In this document: positions 15,242 through 23,756 of the stretch, piece after piece
Layout: each line of letters opens with the position of its first letter
Position numbering within the stretch: position 1 is the stretch's first letter
NCBI RefSeq assembly: GCF_015999245.1
Contig: NZ_JAEAMR010000022.1
Location: forward strand, 337,703-401,702
Length of the DNA stretch: 64,000 bases
Direction: 5' to 3'
Source: Streptomyces sp. AV19
GTDB taxonomy: Bacteria; Actinomycetota; Actinomycetes; Streptomycetales; Streptomycetaceae
Position numbers and translations under genes: made by a program
Notes under the pieces: model-generated
Seen by the model: the letters and a program-made list of their open reading frames with translations, nothing else
Told to the model about the DNA's origin: nothing
Database searches by the model: none

Positions 15242-16299
15242 CGCCGACCGCCGCCGACCGCCGCCGGCACCTCGCGGTCCTGACCGGGTTCGCCGTCGCC
15301 ACCGCGGTGCTGTTCCTCCTCACGATCGTGCTGGGCCCCTCCCGGGTCCCGCCGGCGGAGGCGGTGCGGGTGCTCACGGGGCGCGCGGCGGCGGACCCCC
15401 GCTGGAGCGCCATCGTCACGGAGGTGCGGCTCCCGCGCGCGGTGACCGCCACCGCCGTCGGGGCGGCCCTCTCCGTGGCCGGCGTCCAGATGCAGACGCT
15501 GTTCCGCAATCCCCTGGCCGACCCCTTCTCCCTGGGGGTCAGCTCCGGCGCCGGCCTGGGTGTGGCCGCGGCGGTGGCGGGCACGGGCGGCGCGGCCGGG
15601 GCCTTCACCGGCGGCCTGGCCGGCCTGGGCCGGGCCGGTGTCGTCGCCGCGGCGGCGCTCGGCGCGGGGGCCGTGCTGTCGCTGGTGCTGCTGCTGTCGC
15701 GCCGGGTCCGGTCCGTGGCGACCCTCCTGGTCATCGGCGTGATGATCGGTTCCGCGGTGACCGCCGCGGTGAGCGTCATGCTCGTCTACGCCCGCCCGGA
15801 GCAGGCCCAGCAGTTCGTGCTGTGGGGCCTGGGCAGCCTCGACGCCACCACCTGGCCCGACCTGAGGGTCATGCTCCCGGTCACCGGCATCGGGCTGGCC
15901 ACCGCCCTGCTGACCACGAAGCAGCTCAACGCCCTGCTGCTGGGCGAGAGTTACGCCCGCACGATGGGCCTGAACGTCCGGCGCAGCCGCGACCTCGCCC
16001 TGCTGACGACCTCGCTCCTCGCGGGGGCGAGCACCGCCTTCTGCGGCCCGGTCGCGTTCCTCGGGCTGGCCGTGCCCCATCTGGCCCGGGTCGCCCTGCG
16101 CACCTCCGACCAGCGGATCCTGCTGCCCACGGCGGTGTTCGCGGGGGCCGCGGTCGCGCTGGCCTGCGGGCTGGCGACCCAGCCGCCGTCCACGGACGCG
16201 ATGCTGCCGCTGAACGCGGTGACCTCCCTGCTGGGCGCGCCCGTAGTGGTCACCATGCTGATCCGCAGGGGCCGCAGCACACAGGAGGCCGTGTCATAG
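15238..16299 (+). CDS. FecCD/BtuC-family ABC permease
   Basis: A 353-residue integral membrane protein with about ten hydrophobic segments. Typical family sequences are visible: PRAVTATAVGAALSVAGVQMQTLFRNPLADP in part near residues 60-90, GVSSGAGLG, a WGLGSLD segment and GPVAFLGLAVPHLAR, the coupling region that contacts the ATPase. It starts with TTG overlapping the lipoprotein stop (TTGA). It forms the membrane pore of the class II importer. Length is normal for BtuC/FecCD proteins. Confidence 0.9.
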   Translation: MTPTAADRRRHLAVLTGFAVATAVLFLLTIVLGPSRVPPAEAVRVLTGRAAADPRWSAIVTEVRLPRAVTATAVGAALSVAGVQMQTLFRNPLADPFSLGVSSGAGLGVAAAVAGTGGAAGAFTGGLAGLGRAGVVAAAALGAGAVLSLVLLLSRRVRSVATLLVIGVMIGSAVTAAVSVMLVYARPEQAQQFVLWGLGSLDATTWPDLRVMLPVTGIGLATALLTTKQLNALLLGESYARTMGLNVRRSRDLALLTTSLLAGASTAFCGPVAFLGLAVPHLARVALRTSDQRILLPTAVFAGAAVALACGLATQPPSTDAMLPLNAVTSLLGAPVVVTMLIRRGRSTQEAVS

Positions 16300-17327
16300 C
16301 CGGTTCCACCCCGGACACTCTGACCACCGAGGGCCTGTCGGTCGGCCACCGCACGCGCGCCGCGTGGGGACGCGGCGGCCACCGCGTCGTCCTCGGCGAC
16401 CTGTGGCTGACCGCGCGCCCCGCCGAGCTCACCGTCCTGCTCGGCCCCAACGGGTCGGGGAAGTCGACCCTGTTGCGCACCCTGTGCGGCCTGCTGCCGC
16501 CCGTCGCCGGAACGGTACGGATCGCGGGCGAGAACCTCTCCGCGCACTCGCCCGCCTCGCTGGCCCGGCAGCTGGCCGTCGTGCTCACCGACCGGTTCGC
16601 CCCGGGGCTGCTGTCCGCCCGGGAGCTGGTCTCCCTGGGCCGCCACCCGCACACCGGCTTCCTCGGCCGCCTCCGCGCGGCCGACCGCGCGACCGTGGAC
16701 TGGGCCCTGGAGGCGGTGGGCGCGGGCCACTTGGCGGACCGGCCGGCCACCGAACTGTCCGACGGCGAGTGGCAGCGGGTGCTCATCGCCCGCGCCCTCG
16801 CCCAGGAGCCCCGGGTGGTGCTGCTGGACGAACCGACGGCCTTCCTCGACGCGCCGTCCCGGGTGGCGGTCACCGTCCTGCTGCGCGACCTGGCCCGTGG
16901 GCGCGGCCTGACCGTCGTGGCCAGCACGCACGACGTCGAACTCGCGCTGCGCCTGGCCGACGTGGTGTGGCTGACCGACCGCGAGGGCCGCCTGCGCACG
17001 GGCGCGCCCGAGGACCTCATCCGCACCGGGGCCGTCGCGGCCGCCTTCGACACCGAGCACCTGGCCTTCGACCCGGACACGGCGAGCTTCGCCCTGCGCC
17101 GGCCGTCCCGCGGCACCGCGACGCTCGACGCGCCTCCCGCGCTGCGGCCGCTGCTGGAACACACCCTGGCCCGCGAGGGGTTGACCGTCGCGTCCGGCCC
17201 TGCCGACCACCATGTCGCGGTGGCGGACGACGGGTCGCTGCTGCTGCGCCGGGGCGACGGCGAGGCCGTCCGCGTCCCGACCTTCGAGGCCCTGGCGCGG
17301 GCCCTGCGGGGCGGTAGCGCGACCTGA
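16296..17327 (+). CDS. BtuD/FecE-family ABC ATPase with non-canonical start
   Basis: ATPase of the uptake system: Walker A GPNGSGKS (about 50-57), Q-loop region, signature near LSDGEWQRV (LSGGQ variant with D and E), Walker B VVLLDEPT, and STHDVE switch. A ~90-residue C-terminal extension follows. No ATG, GTG or TTG occurs in frame between the end of the permease gene and Walker A. The best candidate is ATA at 16296, seven bases after a perfect AGGAGG and overlapping the permease stop as ATAG. GTC (16293) and CTG (16320) are alternatives. The first codon is therefore uncertain. Confidence 0.85.
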   Translation: MAGSTPDTLTTEGLSVGHRTRAAWGRGGHRVVLGDLWLTARPAELTVLLGPNGSGKSTLLRTLCGLLPPVAGTVRIAGENLSAHSPASLARQLAVVLTDRFAPGLLSARELVSLGRHPHTGFLGRLRAADRATVDWALEAVGAGHLADRPATELSDGEWQRVLIARALAQEPRVVLLDEPTAFLDAPSRVAVTVLLRDLARGRGLTVVASTHDVELALRLADVVWLTDREGRLRTGAPEDLIRTGAVAAAFDTEHLAFDPDTASFALRRPSRGTATLDAPPALRPLLEHTLAREGLTVASGPADHHVAVADDGSLLLRRGDGEAVRVPTFEALARALRGGSAT

Positions 17328-17335
17328 GCGCGCCC

Positions 17336-17367
17336 GGGCCCCGGAGTCCCGCAGGACTCCGGGGCCC
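17336..17367 (+). terminator. Terminator hairpin after uptake operon
   Basis: A perfect 14-base stem (GGGCCCCGGAGTCC and complement) with loop CGCA begins 9 bases after the ATPase stop. It closes the corrinoid-uptake operon. Confidence 0.85.
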
Positions 17368-17389
17368 TCAACTCCCCTCGTTCAACTGG

Positions 17390-17614
17390 TCATTGCAGGG
17401 TCCATGGGAACCAGTGGTACACCCCGAACCCCACCGCCGCACAGAGCGGCGGGGTAGCCCAGCGGAGCAGGCGACGCGAGACACAGAGCCTGACCTCGAA
17501 GCCGGGTTCGAGCGCCAGCCGGAACCGGCGGTGGCCGGTCCGGTCGCACGCGGCTCCTCCGCCGGCATCCGGCGGGTCGCCGTCGACCTGGGAAGGTTGA
17601 ATCGAATGCGGCAT
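17390..17614 (-). CDS. Possible 74-residue small membrane-associated protein
   Basis: The ATG has a GGAG four bases upstream. The product starts MPHSIQPSQVD, has a basic middle and a C-terminal stretch (LRWATPPLCAAVGFGVYHW) that could enter a membrane, ending FPWTLQ. Composition is more protein-like than the overlapping frames. No family is recognised, and the gene may be a remnant in a gene-poor stretch. Confidence 0.4.
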   Translation of the reverse strand: MPHSIQPSQVDGDPPDAGGGAACDRTGHRRFRLALEPGFEVRLCVSRRLLRWATPPLCAAVGFGVYHWFPWTLQ

Positions 17615-17883
17615 AACTCTCCGATCAAACCCGGGCAGTTGTGAACACCGCCCGTTCCGGTGAGAACGATCCGCGTCTGAGCTCCGGCCAGGGACTGACA
17701 CGGATCGCATCGTGTGTGGAGAGAGGGTAGTACGAAGCATGCTCTGCGGTCGCAACGGGCCGCGCATGCCGGTGACATGGGGTCGACAGAGGCGTCCGGG
17801 ACGCGACACGCGTAGACCGTGACCCACTGGCCTGAACATTTGCGGCGGATCCGTCAATAGACGCCGCACGGAGGGGCAAAAAT

Positions 17884-17895
17884 TGGTCTATACCC
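17884..17895. promoter_or_regulatory. DasR-like (dre) palindrome
   Basis: TGGTCTATACCC differs at two positions from the 12-base DasR consensus TGGTCTAGACCA. DasR is the GntR regulator of N-acetylglucosamine and chitin genes. No chitin or GlcNAc gene lies beside it in this window, so the site may be orphaned or accidental. Confidence 0.3.
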
Positions 17896-18094
17896 GCATC
17901 CCTACCCTTAAGTAGCACCCCCTTCAACCACGGCATGAGCCAACGAAAGTGGCACATGTCACACTGGGGTGCGCGGCGTCACCCCGCCCCCGGGGAGGCG
18001 CAAAACCCTTACCTCTTTGCAAATGGCAACAACAGTCCGGGGTTTAATGCATTCTGCTCACCGGGTGAATCCCACGGCCGTCCGACGACGATTA

Positions 18095-18135
18095 GCCGTC
18101 GCCCCATCCCTCTGGCCGGAGCTAGGGGCGACGGC
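18095..18135. other. Long stem-loop in gene-poor gap
   Basis: GCCGTCGCCCC and GGGGCGACGGC form a perfect 11-base stem around a 19-base loop that can pair further (CTC with GAG). It stands more than 350 bases from any firm gene end, which is unusual for a terminator. It could be part of a structured RNA. Confidence 0.4.
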
Positions 18136-18507
18136 GTCTCACCAGATGTGGTTCGACCACGCCTGATCCATCGATGCGACGTCGAGGAGGGGCAGCACAG
18201 GAAAGGACCCGGGCATCCCCCCGTCCTCCCGGTCACGCGCCGAGGATAGCCGTTACCCGTCTTCCACGGGAGGGTCACCCTGCGTATGTCTGTGTTAATT
18301 CAGACACGCGATTCCCTGATTTTCGAAGCCTCTCACCGGGCTTCACCCCGAATAGCCCAGGTTGCGGGCCGCGTTGTCGGATACACGCGGTTCCCGCGCG
18401 GCGACGGCGCCGTACCGCTCCGTTTGCGCACGTCACGCAGCGACGCGCCACCGGCCGCGCGGAGAGCCGGTCAACGCCCCTGTCCGGTGCGGGATTTCGT
18501 CACCTCA

Positions 18508-19626
18508 TCACCTCGTCGACGCGGAAACCGGCAACCCGCCCCCCTCCCCTTGATCCCCCGAACCCCAGGGCCCCGCCTCCCTATGGATCGGCACCCCCGC
18601 CCCCGTCAGCGGCGCCCCCGACCCTCCCCTCAGCACCGCCACGATCTCCGCCGCGATCGACAGCGCCGTCTCCTCCGGCGTCCGCCCGCCCAGGTCCAGC
18701 CCGATCGGCGAGCGCAGCCGGGCCAGTTCGTCCTCCCCCAGGCCCGCCTCCCGCAAGCGCCGCAGCCGGGCCGCGTGCGTGCGGCGCGAGCCCATCGCGC
18801 CCACGTACGCGGCCGGCAGCCGCAGCGCCCGTTCCAGCAGTGGGACGTCGAACTTCTCGTCGTGCGTGAGGACGCACAACACCGTGCGGGAATCGACCCG
18901 TTGACCGTCCAGATAGCGGTGCGGCCAGTCCACCACGACCTCGTCCGCCTCCGGGAAGCGGCGTCGCGTCGCGAAGACCGGGCGGGCGTCGCAGACGGTG
19001 ACGCGGTAGCCGAGGAACTTGCCCGCGCGGACCAGCGCCGCCGCGAAGTCGACCGCGCCGAACACGATCATCCGGGGCGGCGGGGCACTCGACTCCACGA
19101 AGAGGGCGGTGCGTTCACAGCCGGCCTCGACCGTCCCGGTACGGCCGGCGGCGAGGAAGGCGGCCGCCTCGGGCAGTCCGGCCGCCGCTCCCCGGGACGT
19201 GCCGTCCGCGTGCACGACCAGAACGCCCGCCGAGCCGTCCGCCGGCCGGGCCACGGCCGTCGCCTCGCCCCGCACCACGGCCGCGAACGCCGCTTCGTAC
19301 AGGGGGCGTTGAGCGGCGCCCACCGGCGTGACCAGGACGTCCAGGACGCCCCCGCACGTCAGCCCCACCGCGAACGCGTCCTCGTCCGAGTAGCCGAAGC
19401 GCTGTGCCGTGCCCCGCCCGGTCTCCAGGGCTTCCAGACACAGCTCGTGGACCGCTCCTTCCACGCAGCCGCCCGAGACGGAGCCGACGGCCGTGCCGTC
19501 CGCGTCCACGGCGAGGGACGCGCCCGGCTGCCGGGGTGCGCTGCCGTGCACGGCGGTGACGGTGGCGACGGCGAAGTCGCGCCCCTCCGCGCACCAGCGG
19601 TGCAGTTCCTCGGCGAGGTCGAGCAT
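18508..19626 (-). CDS. xdhC: XdhC family protein, xanthine dehydrogenase maturation
   Basis: A 372-residue protein with the N-terminal XdhC/CoxI domain (ATVTAVHGSAPRQPGASLAV, VSGGCVEGAV) and the C-terminal Rossmann domain (MIVFGAVDFAAALVRAGKFLGYRVTVCDAR, YVGAMGSRRTHAARL, GLDLGGRTPEETALSI). XdhC binds molybdenum cofactor, supports its sulfuration and inserts it into xanthine dehydrogenase. The ATG follows GAGGAGGA. It is the last gene of the minus-strand purine operon, 35 bases after the permease. The tail ends in glycine-rich residues. Confidence 0.92.
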   Translation of the reverse strand: MLDLAEELHRWCAEGRDFAVATVTAVHGSAPRQPGASLAVDADGTAVGSVSGGCVEGAVHELCLEALETGRGTAQRFGYSDEDAFAVGLTCGGVLDVLVTPVGAAQRPLYEAAFAAVVRGEATAVARPADGSAGVLVVHADGTSRGAAAGLPEAAAFLAAGRTGTVEAGCERTALFVESSAPPPRMIVFGAVDFAAALVRAGKFLGYRVTVCDARPVFATRRRFPEADEVVVDWPHRYLDGQRVDSRTVLCVLTHDEKFDVPLLERALRLPAAYVGAMGSRRTHAARLRRLREAGLGEDELARLRSPIGLDLGGRTPEETALSIAAEIVAVLRGGSGAPLTGAGVPIHREAGPWGSGDQGEGGGLPVSASTR

Positions 19627-19661
19627 CGGTGCGTCCTCCTCGACTACTTGGACTACTTGGG

Positions 19662-21113
19662 CTACTTGACACCCAGCCAGGATTCGATCGGGTGCAGCGC
19701 GAAGTACACGCTGAACAACACCGTGAGCACCCACATGAAGGGGCCCGGCTCCCGCCACCTGCCCTCGGCCGTCCGGATCGCGGTGCAGGCGATGACGCCC
19801 GCGCCGACGCCGGCGGTGATGGAGTAGGTGAAGGGCATGAGGGCGACGGTGAGGAACGCGGGGACGGCCGCGGCCCGGTCGTTCCAGTCGATGTGCCGCG
19901 CGTTGGCCATCATCATCGCCCCGATGACCACGAGCGCGGCGGCCGCGACCTCGCCGGGGACGATGCGGGTGAGCGGGGTGAGGAACAGGCAGGCGGCGAA
20001 GAGCAGTCCGGTGACGGTGGCCGACAGGCCGGTGCGGGCGCCCTCGCCGACGCCCGTCGCGGACTCGACGAAGACGGTCTGTCCGGACGCCCCGGAGATG
20101 CCGCCGATCGCACCGCCCGCGCCGTCGACGAACAGGGCGCGGCCGAGGCCCGGCATGCGGCCGCGGTCGTCGGCGAGCCCGGCCTCGGTGCCGACGCCGA
20201 TGATGGTCGCCATGGCGTCGAAGAAGCCCGCGAGGACGAGGGTGAAGACGATCACGCCGACGGTCAGGGCGCCGAGGGAGCCCCAGCCCCCGAACGCGAC
20301 GTCGCCGAAGAGGGAGAAGTCGGGCATGGAGACGGCGCCGCCGTGCAGTTCGGGCGGGCCGGCCTGCCAGGCGCCGGGGCCGGGGCGGGCGAGGGCGTTG
20401 ACGGCGAGGGCGAGGAGCGTGCCGGCCACGATGCCGATGAGGATGGCGCCCGGGATCCCGCGGGCCTGGAGCATGAAGACGATCAGCAGCGTGGCGCAGA
20501 AGACCAGGACCGGCCACCCGGCGAGCTCACCGGCGGGACCGAGCGTGACCGGCCCGCCGCCCTTCGCCCCCGCGTGCACGAACCCCGCCTTGACCAGGCC
20601 GATCAGGGCGATGAACATCCCGATGCCCATGGTGATCGCGTGCTTGAGCGCCAACGGCAGGGCGTTCATGACCAGTTCGCGCAGCCCGGTGACGACGAGC
20701 AGGACGATGACGCCGCCGTAGACGACGCACATGCCCATCGCCTGCGGCCAGCTCATGTGCGGGGCGACCTGCCCGGCGAGCACGCCGGAGACGCCGAGCC
20801 CGGCGGCGAGCGCGAGCGGCGCCCGGCCGACGAGGCCCATGAGGAGGGTGGAGACGGCGGCGGCGAGCGCGGTGGCGGTGATGAGCCCGGCGTGGCCGAG
20901 GGTGCGTCCGCCGGCGTCCTTGCCGGACAGGATCAGCGGGTTGAGCAGGAGGATGTAGCTCATCGCCATGAAGGTGGTGATGCCGCCGCGCACCTCCCGG
21001 GCGGGGGTGGAGCCGCGTTCGGTGATGCGGAAGTACCGGTCGGGCCAGGATCTGCGGGGTGGGGGACACGCGTCCCCGGCCGCGATCGCCGGCCCGGCGG
21101 ACGACTGGGTCAT
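19662..21113 (-). CDS. NCS2/AzgA-type purine permease
   Basis: A 483-residue membrane protein with about 12 hydrophobic segments. EVRGGITTFMAMSYILLLNP is the N-terminal signature of the AzgA-like purine transporters, and GVGTEAGLADDRGRMPGLGRALFVDG plus GASGQTVFVESATGVGEGART are the central and substrate-site segments. It should import hypoxanthine, guanine, adenine or xanthine with protons, feeding the xanthine dehydrogenase encoded upstream. An AAGGAG lies 7 bases before the ATG. A large nested inverted repeat separates it from the dehydrogenase genes. Confidence 0.93.
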   Translation of the reverse strand: MTQSSAGPAIAAGDACPPPRRSWPDRYFRITERGSTPAREVRGGITTFMAMSYILLLNPLILSGKDAGGRTLGHAGLITATALAAAVSTLLMGLVGRAPLALAAGLGVSGVLAGQVAPHMSWPQAMGMCVVYGGVIVLLVVTGLRELVMNALPLALKHAITMGIGMFIALIGLVKAGFVHAGAKGGGPVTLGPAGELAGWPVLVFCATLLIVFMLQARGIPGAILIGIVAGTLLALAVNALARPGPGAWQAGPPELHGGAVSMPDFSLFGDVAFGGWGSLGALTVGVIVFTLVLAGFFDAMATIIGVGTEAGLADDRGRMPGLGRALFVDGAGGAIGGISGASGQTVFVESATGVGEGARTGLSATVTGLLFAACLFLTPLTRIVPGEVAAAALVVIGAMMMANARHIDWNDRAAAVPAFLTVALMPFTYSITAGVGAGVIACTAIRTAEGRWREPGPFMWVLTVLFSVYFALHPIESWLGVK

Positions 21114-21269
21114 GGGCCTGCTCCTTGCGGTGCCGATGCCGATGTGTGGGGGGTTCCGGGGCGTGGGCGGCCCAAGGCCGCACTGCCATGGCCCCGGGGG
21201 TGCTGCCGGAGGGGCCGGACCTGTGGGGCCGGTCCGGCCGCCGTACGGAGCGGGCGGCGCGCCCGGTCC

Positions 21270-21352
21270 GTACGGGGTACGGGCCGCGTGCGCCGCCCCC
21301 GCACGGCATGCGGTCCGCACGCCGTGCGCGACGGCCCGCCCGTACCCCGTAC
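21270..21352. repeat. Nested inverted repeat between dehydrogenase and permease genes
   Basis: Outer arms of 15 bases (GTACGGGGTACGGGC at 21270-21284 and its exact complement at 21338-21352) enclose an inner pair of 8 bases (CGCACGGC at 21300-21307, GCCGTGCG at 21321-21328). The transcript could fold into a long branched hairpin between the Mo-subunit stop (21377) and the permease start (21113), possibly uncoupling expression of the two parts of the operon. Confidence 0.6.
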
Positions 21353-21376
21353 ACGGCCGTGCCGTCCGCTGCCGCC

Positions 21377-23752
21377 TCACGTCCCCGTCAGGTGCTCCGG
21401 CCGCAGCGGGACCCGGCGGAGGGCCAGGCCCGTGGCCTGCCGGACGGCCGCGACGACGGCCGGGGTGGCGGAGAGGGTGGGCGCCTCGCCGACGCCGCGC
21501 AGCCCGTACGGGGCGTGGGCGTCGGCGAGTTCGAGGATGTCCACCGGGATGGCGGGGGTGTCGAGGATGGTGGGGATGAGGTAGTCGGTGAAGGAGGGGT
21601 TGCGGACGCGGCCGGTGGCGCGGTCCACGGCGATCTCCTCCATGACGGCCAGCCCGAGCCCCTGGGTGGTGGCCCCCTGGATCTGGCCGATGACGGAGAG
21701 CGGGTTGAGGGCCTTGCCGACGTCCTGGGCGCAGGCCAGCTCGACGACCTTGACCAGGCCCAGTTCGGTGTCCACCTCGACGACGGCGCGGTGCGCGGCG
21801 AAGGAGTACTGGACGTGCCCCTGCCCCTGGCCGGTGCGCGGGTCGAAGGGTTCGGTGGGCCGGTGGCGCCAGACGCGTTCGGCCTCCACCGGCTCCTCGC
21901 CGTCGAGGACCTCGGCGAGGCCGGCCAGCACCTCGCCGCCGTCGGTGACGATCTTGCCGTCCTCCAGGAGGAGTCCGGCCGTGGCCCAGGCGGGATGGTA
22001 CGTCCCGAATTTCGCCCGGCCGGTCTCCAGCACCCGCTCGCGGACGGCCTCGCAGGCGGCCTTGACCGCGCCGCCGGTGACGTACGTCTGGCGGGAGGCG
22101 GACGTCGAACCGGCCGAGCCGATGCGGGTGTCGGCGGGCCGGATGGTGACCCGGGCGACGCCGAGCTCGGTGCGGGCGATCTGGGCGTGCACGGTGACGC
22201 CGCCCTGGCCGACCTCGGCCATCGCGGTGCGCACGGTGGCCACCGCCTCGCCGGCGACGGTCTCCAGGCGCACCCGGGCCGTGGAGTAGTCGTCGAACCC
22301 CTCGGAGAAGCCGACGTTCTTGATGCCGACGGCGTAGCCGACGCCGCGCACGACGCCCTCGCCGTGGGTGGTGTTCGACAGCCCGCCGGGCAGGGCCCGC
22401 AGGTCGGCGGAGCCGCCGGCGCTCTCCCACTGGCGCCCGGGCGGCAGGGGCAGCGCCTTGACGCGGCGCAGCAGTTCGGCGACGGGTGCCGGGGCGTCGA
22501 TGACCTGCCCGGTGGGCATGACCGAGCCCTGCGAGACGGCGTTGCGGCGGCGGAACTCCACCGGGTCGAGGCCGAGTTCGGCGGCGAGCCGGTCCATCTG
22601 GGCCTCGTAGGCGAAGCACGCCTGGACGGCGCCGAAGCCGCGCATGGCGCCGCAGGGCGGGTTGTTGGTGTAGAGGGCGAGGGCCTCGATGTCCACGTTG
22701 TCGCACTCGTAGGGGCCCAGGGCGAGCGACGCGGCGTTGCCGACGACGGACGCCGAGGACGAGGCGTAGGCGCCGCCGTCGAGGACGATGCGGCAGCGGA
22801 CGAAGAGCAGCTTGCCGTCGCGGTCGGCCCCGTGCTCGTAGTGGAGGGTCGCGGGGTGGCGGTGGACGTGCCCGAAGAAGGACTCGAAGCGGTTGTAGAC
22901 CATCTTCACCGGCCGTCCGGTGCGCAGCGCGAGCAGGCAGGCGTGGGCCTGCATCGACAGGTCCTCGCGGCCGCCGAAGGCGCCGCCGACGCCGGAGAGG
23001 GTCATGCGCACCTTGTCCTCGGGCAGGCCGAGGACGGGGGCGATCTGGCGCAGGTCGGCATGGAGCCACTGGGTGGCGATGTAGAGGTCGACGCCGCCGT
23101 CCTCGGCGGGGACGGCGAGCCCGGACTCGGGGCCGAGGAACGCCTGGTCCTGCATGCCCACTTCGTAGTCGCCGCTGACGACGGCATGGGCGCGGGAGCG
23201 CGCGGCCGCGACGTCGCCGCGGACGACGGGCTGGCGGTGGACGATGTTGGGGTGCGGGACGTAGGGGGCGTGCCGGTCGGTGCGGCGGGGGTGGAGCAGG
23301 GGGGCGCCAGGGTCGGTGGCGGTCTTCTCGTCTGTGACGACGGGGAGTTGCTCGTACACCACGTCGATCTTCGCGGCGGCGCGGCGGGCGGTCTCGGGGT
23401 GGTCGGCGGCGACGAGGGCGACCGGTTCGCCGTGGTGGCGCACGACGCCGTCGGCGAGGACGGGCGCGTCCTGGACCTCCAGGCCGTAGCGGGTGGCGGC
23501 GGGGAGGTCGTCGTGCGTCAGCACGGCGTGGACGCCCGGGGTGGCCAGGGCCTCGGCGGTGTCGAGGGAGACGATCCGGGCGTGGGCGTGCGGGCTGCGC
23601 AGGGTGTGGCCCCAGAGCATGTCCTCGTGCCACAGGTCGGAGGCGTAGGCGAACTCGCCGGTGACCTTGAGGCCGCCGTCGGGGCGCAGGGTGGACGCGC
23701 CGATGCCGCCGCGGGCGCTCTGCTGCGTGAGGAGGGTGCGGTCGGGTCGCAT
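21377..23752 (-). CDS. Xanthine dehydrogenase, molybdopterin-binding subunit
   Basis: A 791-residue large subunit of a molybdenum hydroxylase. The N-terminal domain (TGEFAYASDLWHEDMLWG) is followed by the Mo-cofactor domains: GGAFGGRED, GAMRGFGAVQ, EVGQGG, GSAGSTSASRQTYVTGGAV and the C-terminal GVGEAPTLSATPAV, whose Glu fits the catalytic base. It oxidises hypoxanthine or xanthine to urate. It starts 4 bases after the iron-sulfur subunit. The subunit order FAD, 2Fe-2S, Mo is that of the coxMSL/xdh operons; close relatives act on other N-heterocycles, but PucR, the purine permease and XdhC support purines. Confidence 0.93.
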   Translation of the reverse strand: MRPDRTLLTQQSARGGIGASTLRPDGGLKVTGEFAYASDLWHEDMLWGHTLRSPHAHARIVSLDTAEALATPGVHAVLTHDDLPAATRYGLEVQDAPVLADGVVRHHGEPVALVAADHPETARRAAAKIDVVYEQLPVVTDEKTATDPGAPLLHPRRTDRHAPYVPHPNIVHRQPVVRGDVAAARSRAHAVVSGDYEVGMQDQAFLGPESGLAVPAEDGGVDLYIATQWLHADLRQIAPVLGLPEDKVRMTLSGVGGAFGGREDLSMQAHACLLALRTGRPVKMVYNRFESFFGHVHRHPATLHYEHGADRDGKLLFVRCRIVLDGGAYASSSASVVGNAASLALGPYECDNVDIEALALYTNNPPCGAMRGFGAVQACFAYEAQMDRLAAELGLDPVEFRRRNAVSQGSVMPTGQVIDAPAPVAELLRRVKALPLPPGRQWESAGGSADLRALPGGLSNTTHGEGVVRGVGYAVGIKNVGFSEGFDDYSTARVRLETVAGEAVATVRTAMAEVGQGGVTVHAQIARTELGVARVTIRPADTRIGSAGSTSASRQTYVTGGAVKAACEAVRERVLETGRAKFGTYHPAWATAGLLLEDGKIVTDGGEVLAGLAEVLDGEEPVEAERVWRHRPTEPFDPRTGQGQGHVQYSFAAHRAVVEVDTELGLVKVVELACAQDVGKALNPLSVIGQIQGATTQGLGLAVMEEIAVDRATGRVRNPSFTDYLIPTILDTPAIPVDILELADAHAPYGLRGVGEAPTLSATPAVVAAVRQATGLALRRVPLRPEHLTGT

Positions 23753-23756
23753 CGGC

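Larger units (their letters stand above)
17615..18507. other. Gene-poor, AT-richer gap
   Basis: Nearly 900 bases between the uptake operon and xdhC contain no convincing gene on either strand. Several stretches are clearly AT-richer than the surroundings (about 17870-17960, 18000-18055 and 18285-18330). Visible structure: a DasR-like palindrome at 17884-17895, an 11-base-stem hairpin at 18095-18135, and TGTCTG/CAGACA inverted repeats near 18287-18306. It may be decayed foreign DNA or hold a structured RNA. Confidence 0.5.

Noticed and set aside
17368-18507. tRNA, tmRNA or c-di-AMP riboswitch in the gene-poor gap
   Set aside because: A GGTTCGA and a GGGTGAATCC sequence caught the eye, but no acceptor stem, matching arms or full riboswitch consensus could be assembled.
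18286-19827. Plus-strand 513-residue frame over xdhC
   Set aside because: Antisense to clear XdhC coding sequence and lacking any recognisable domain.
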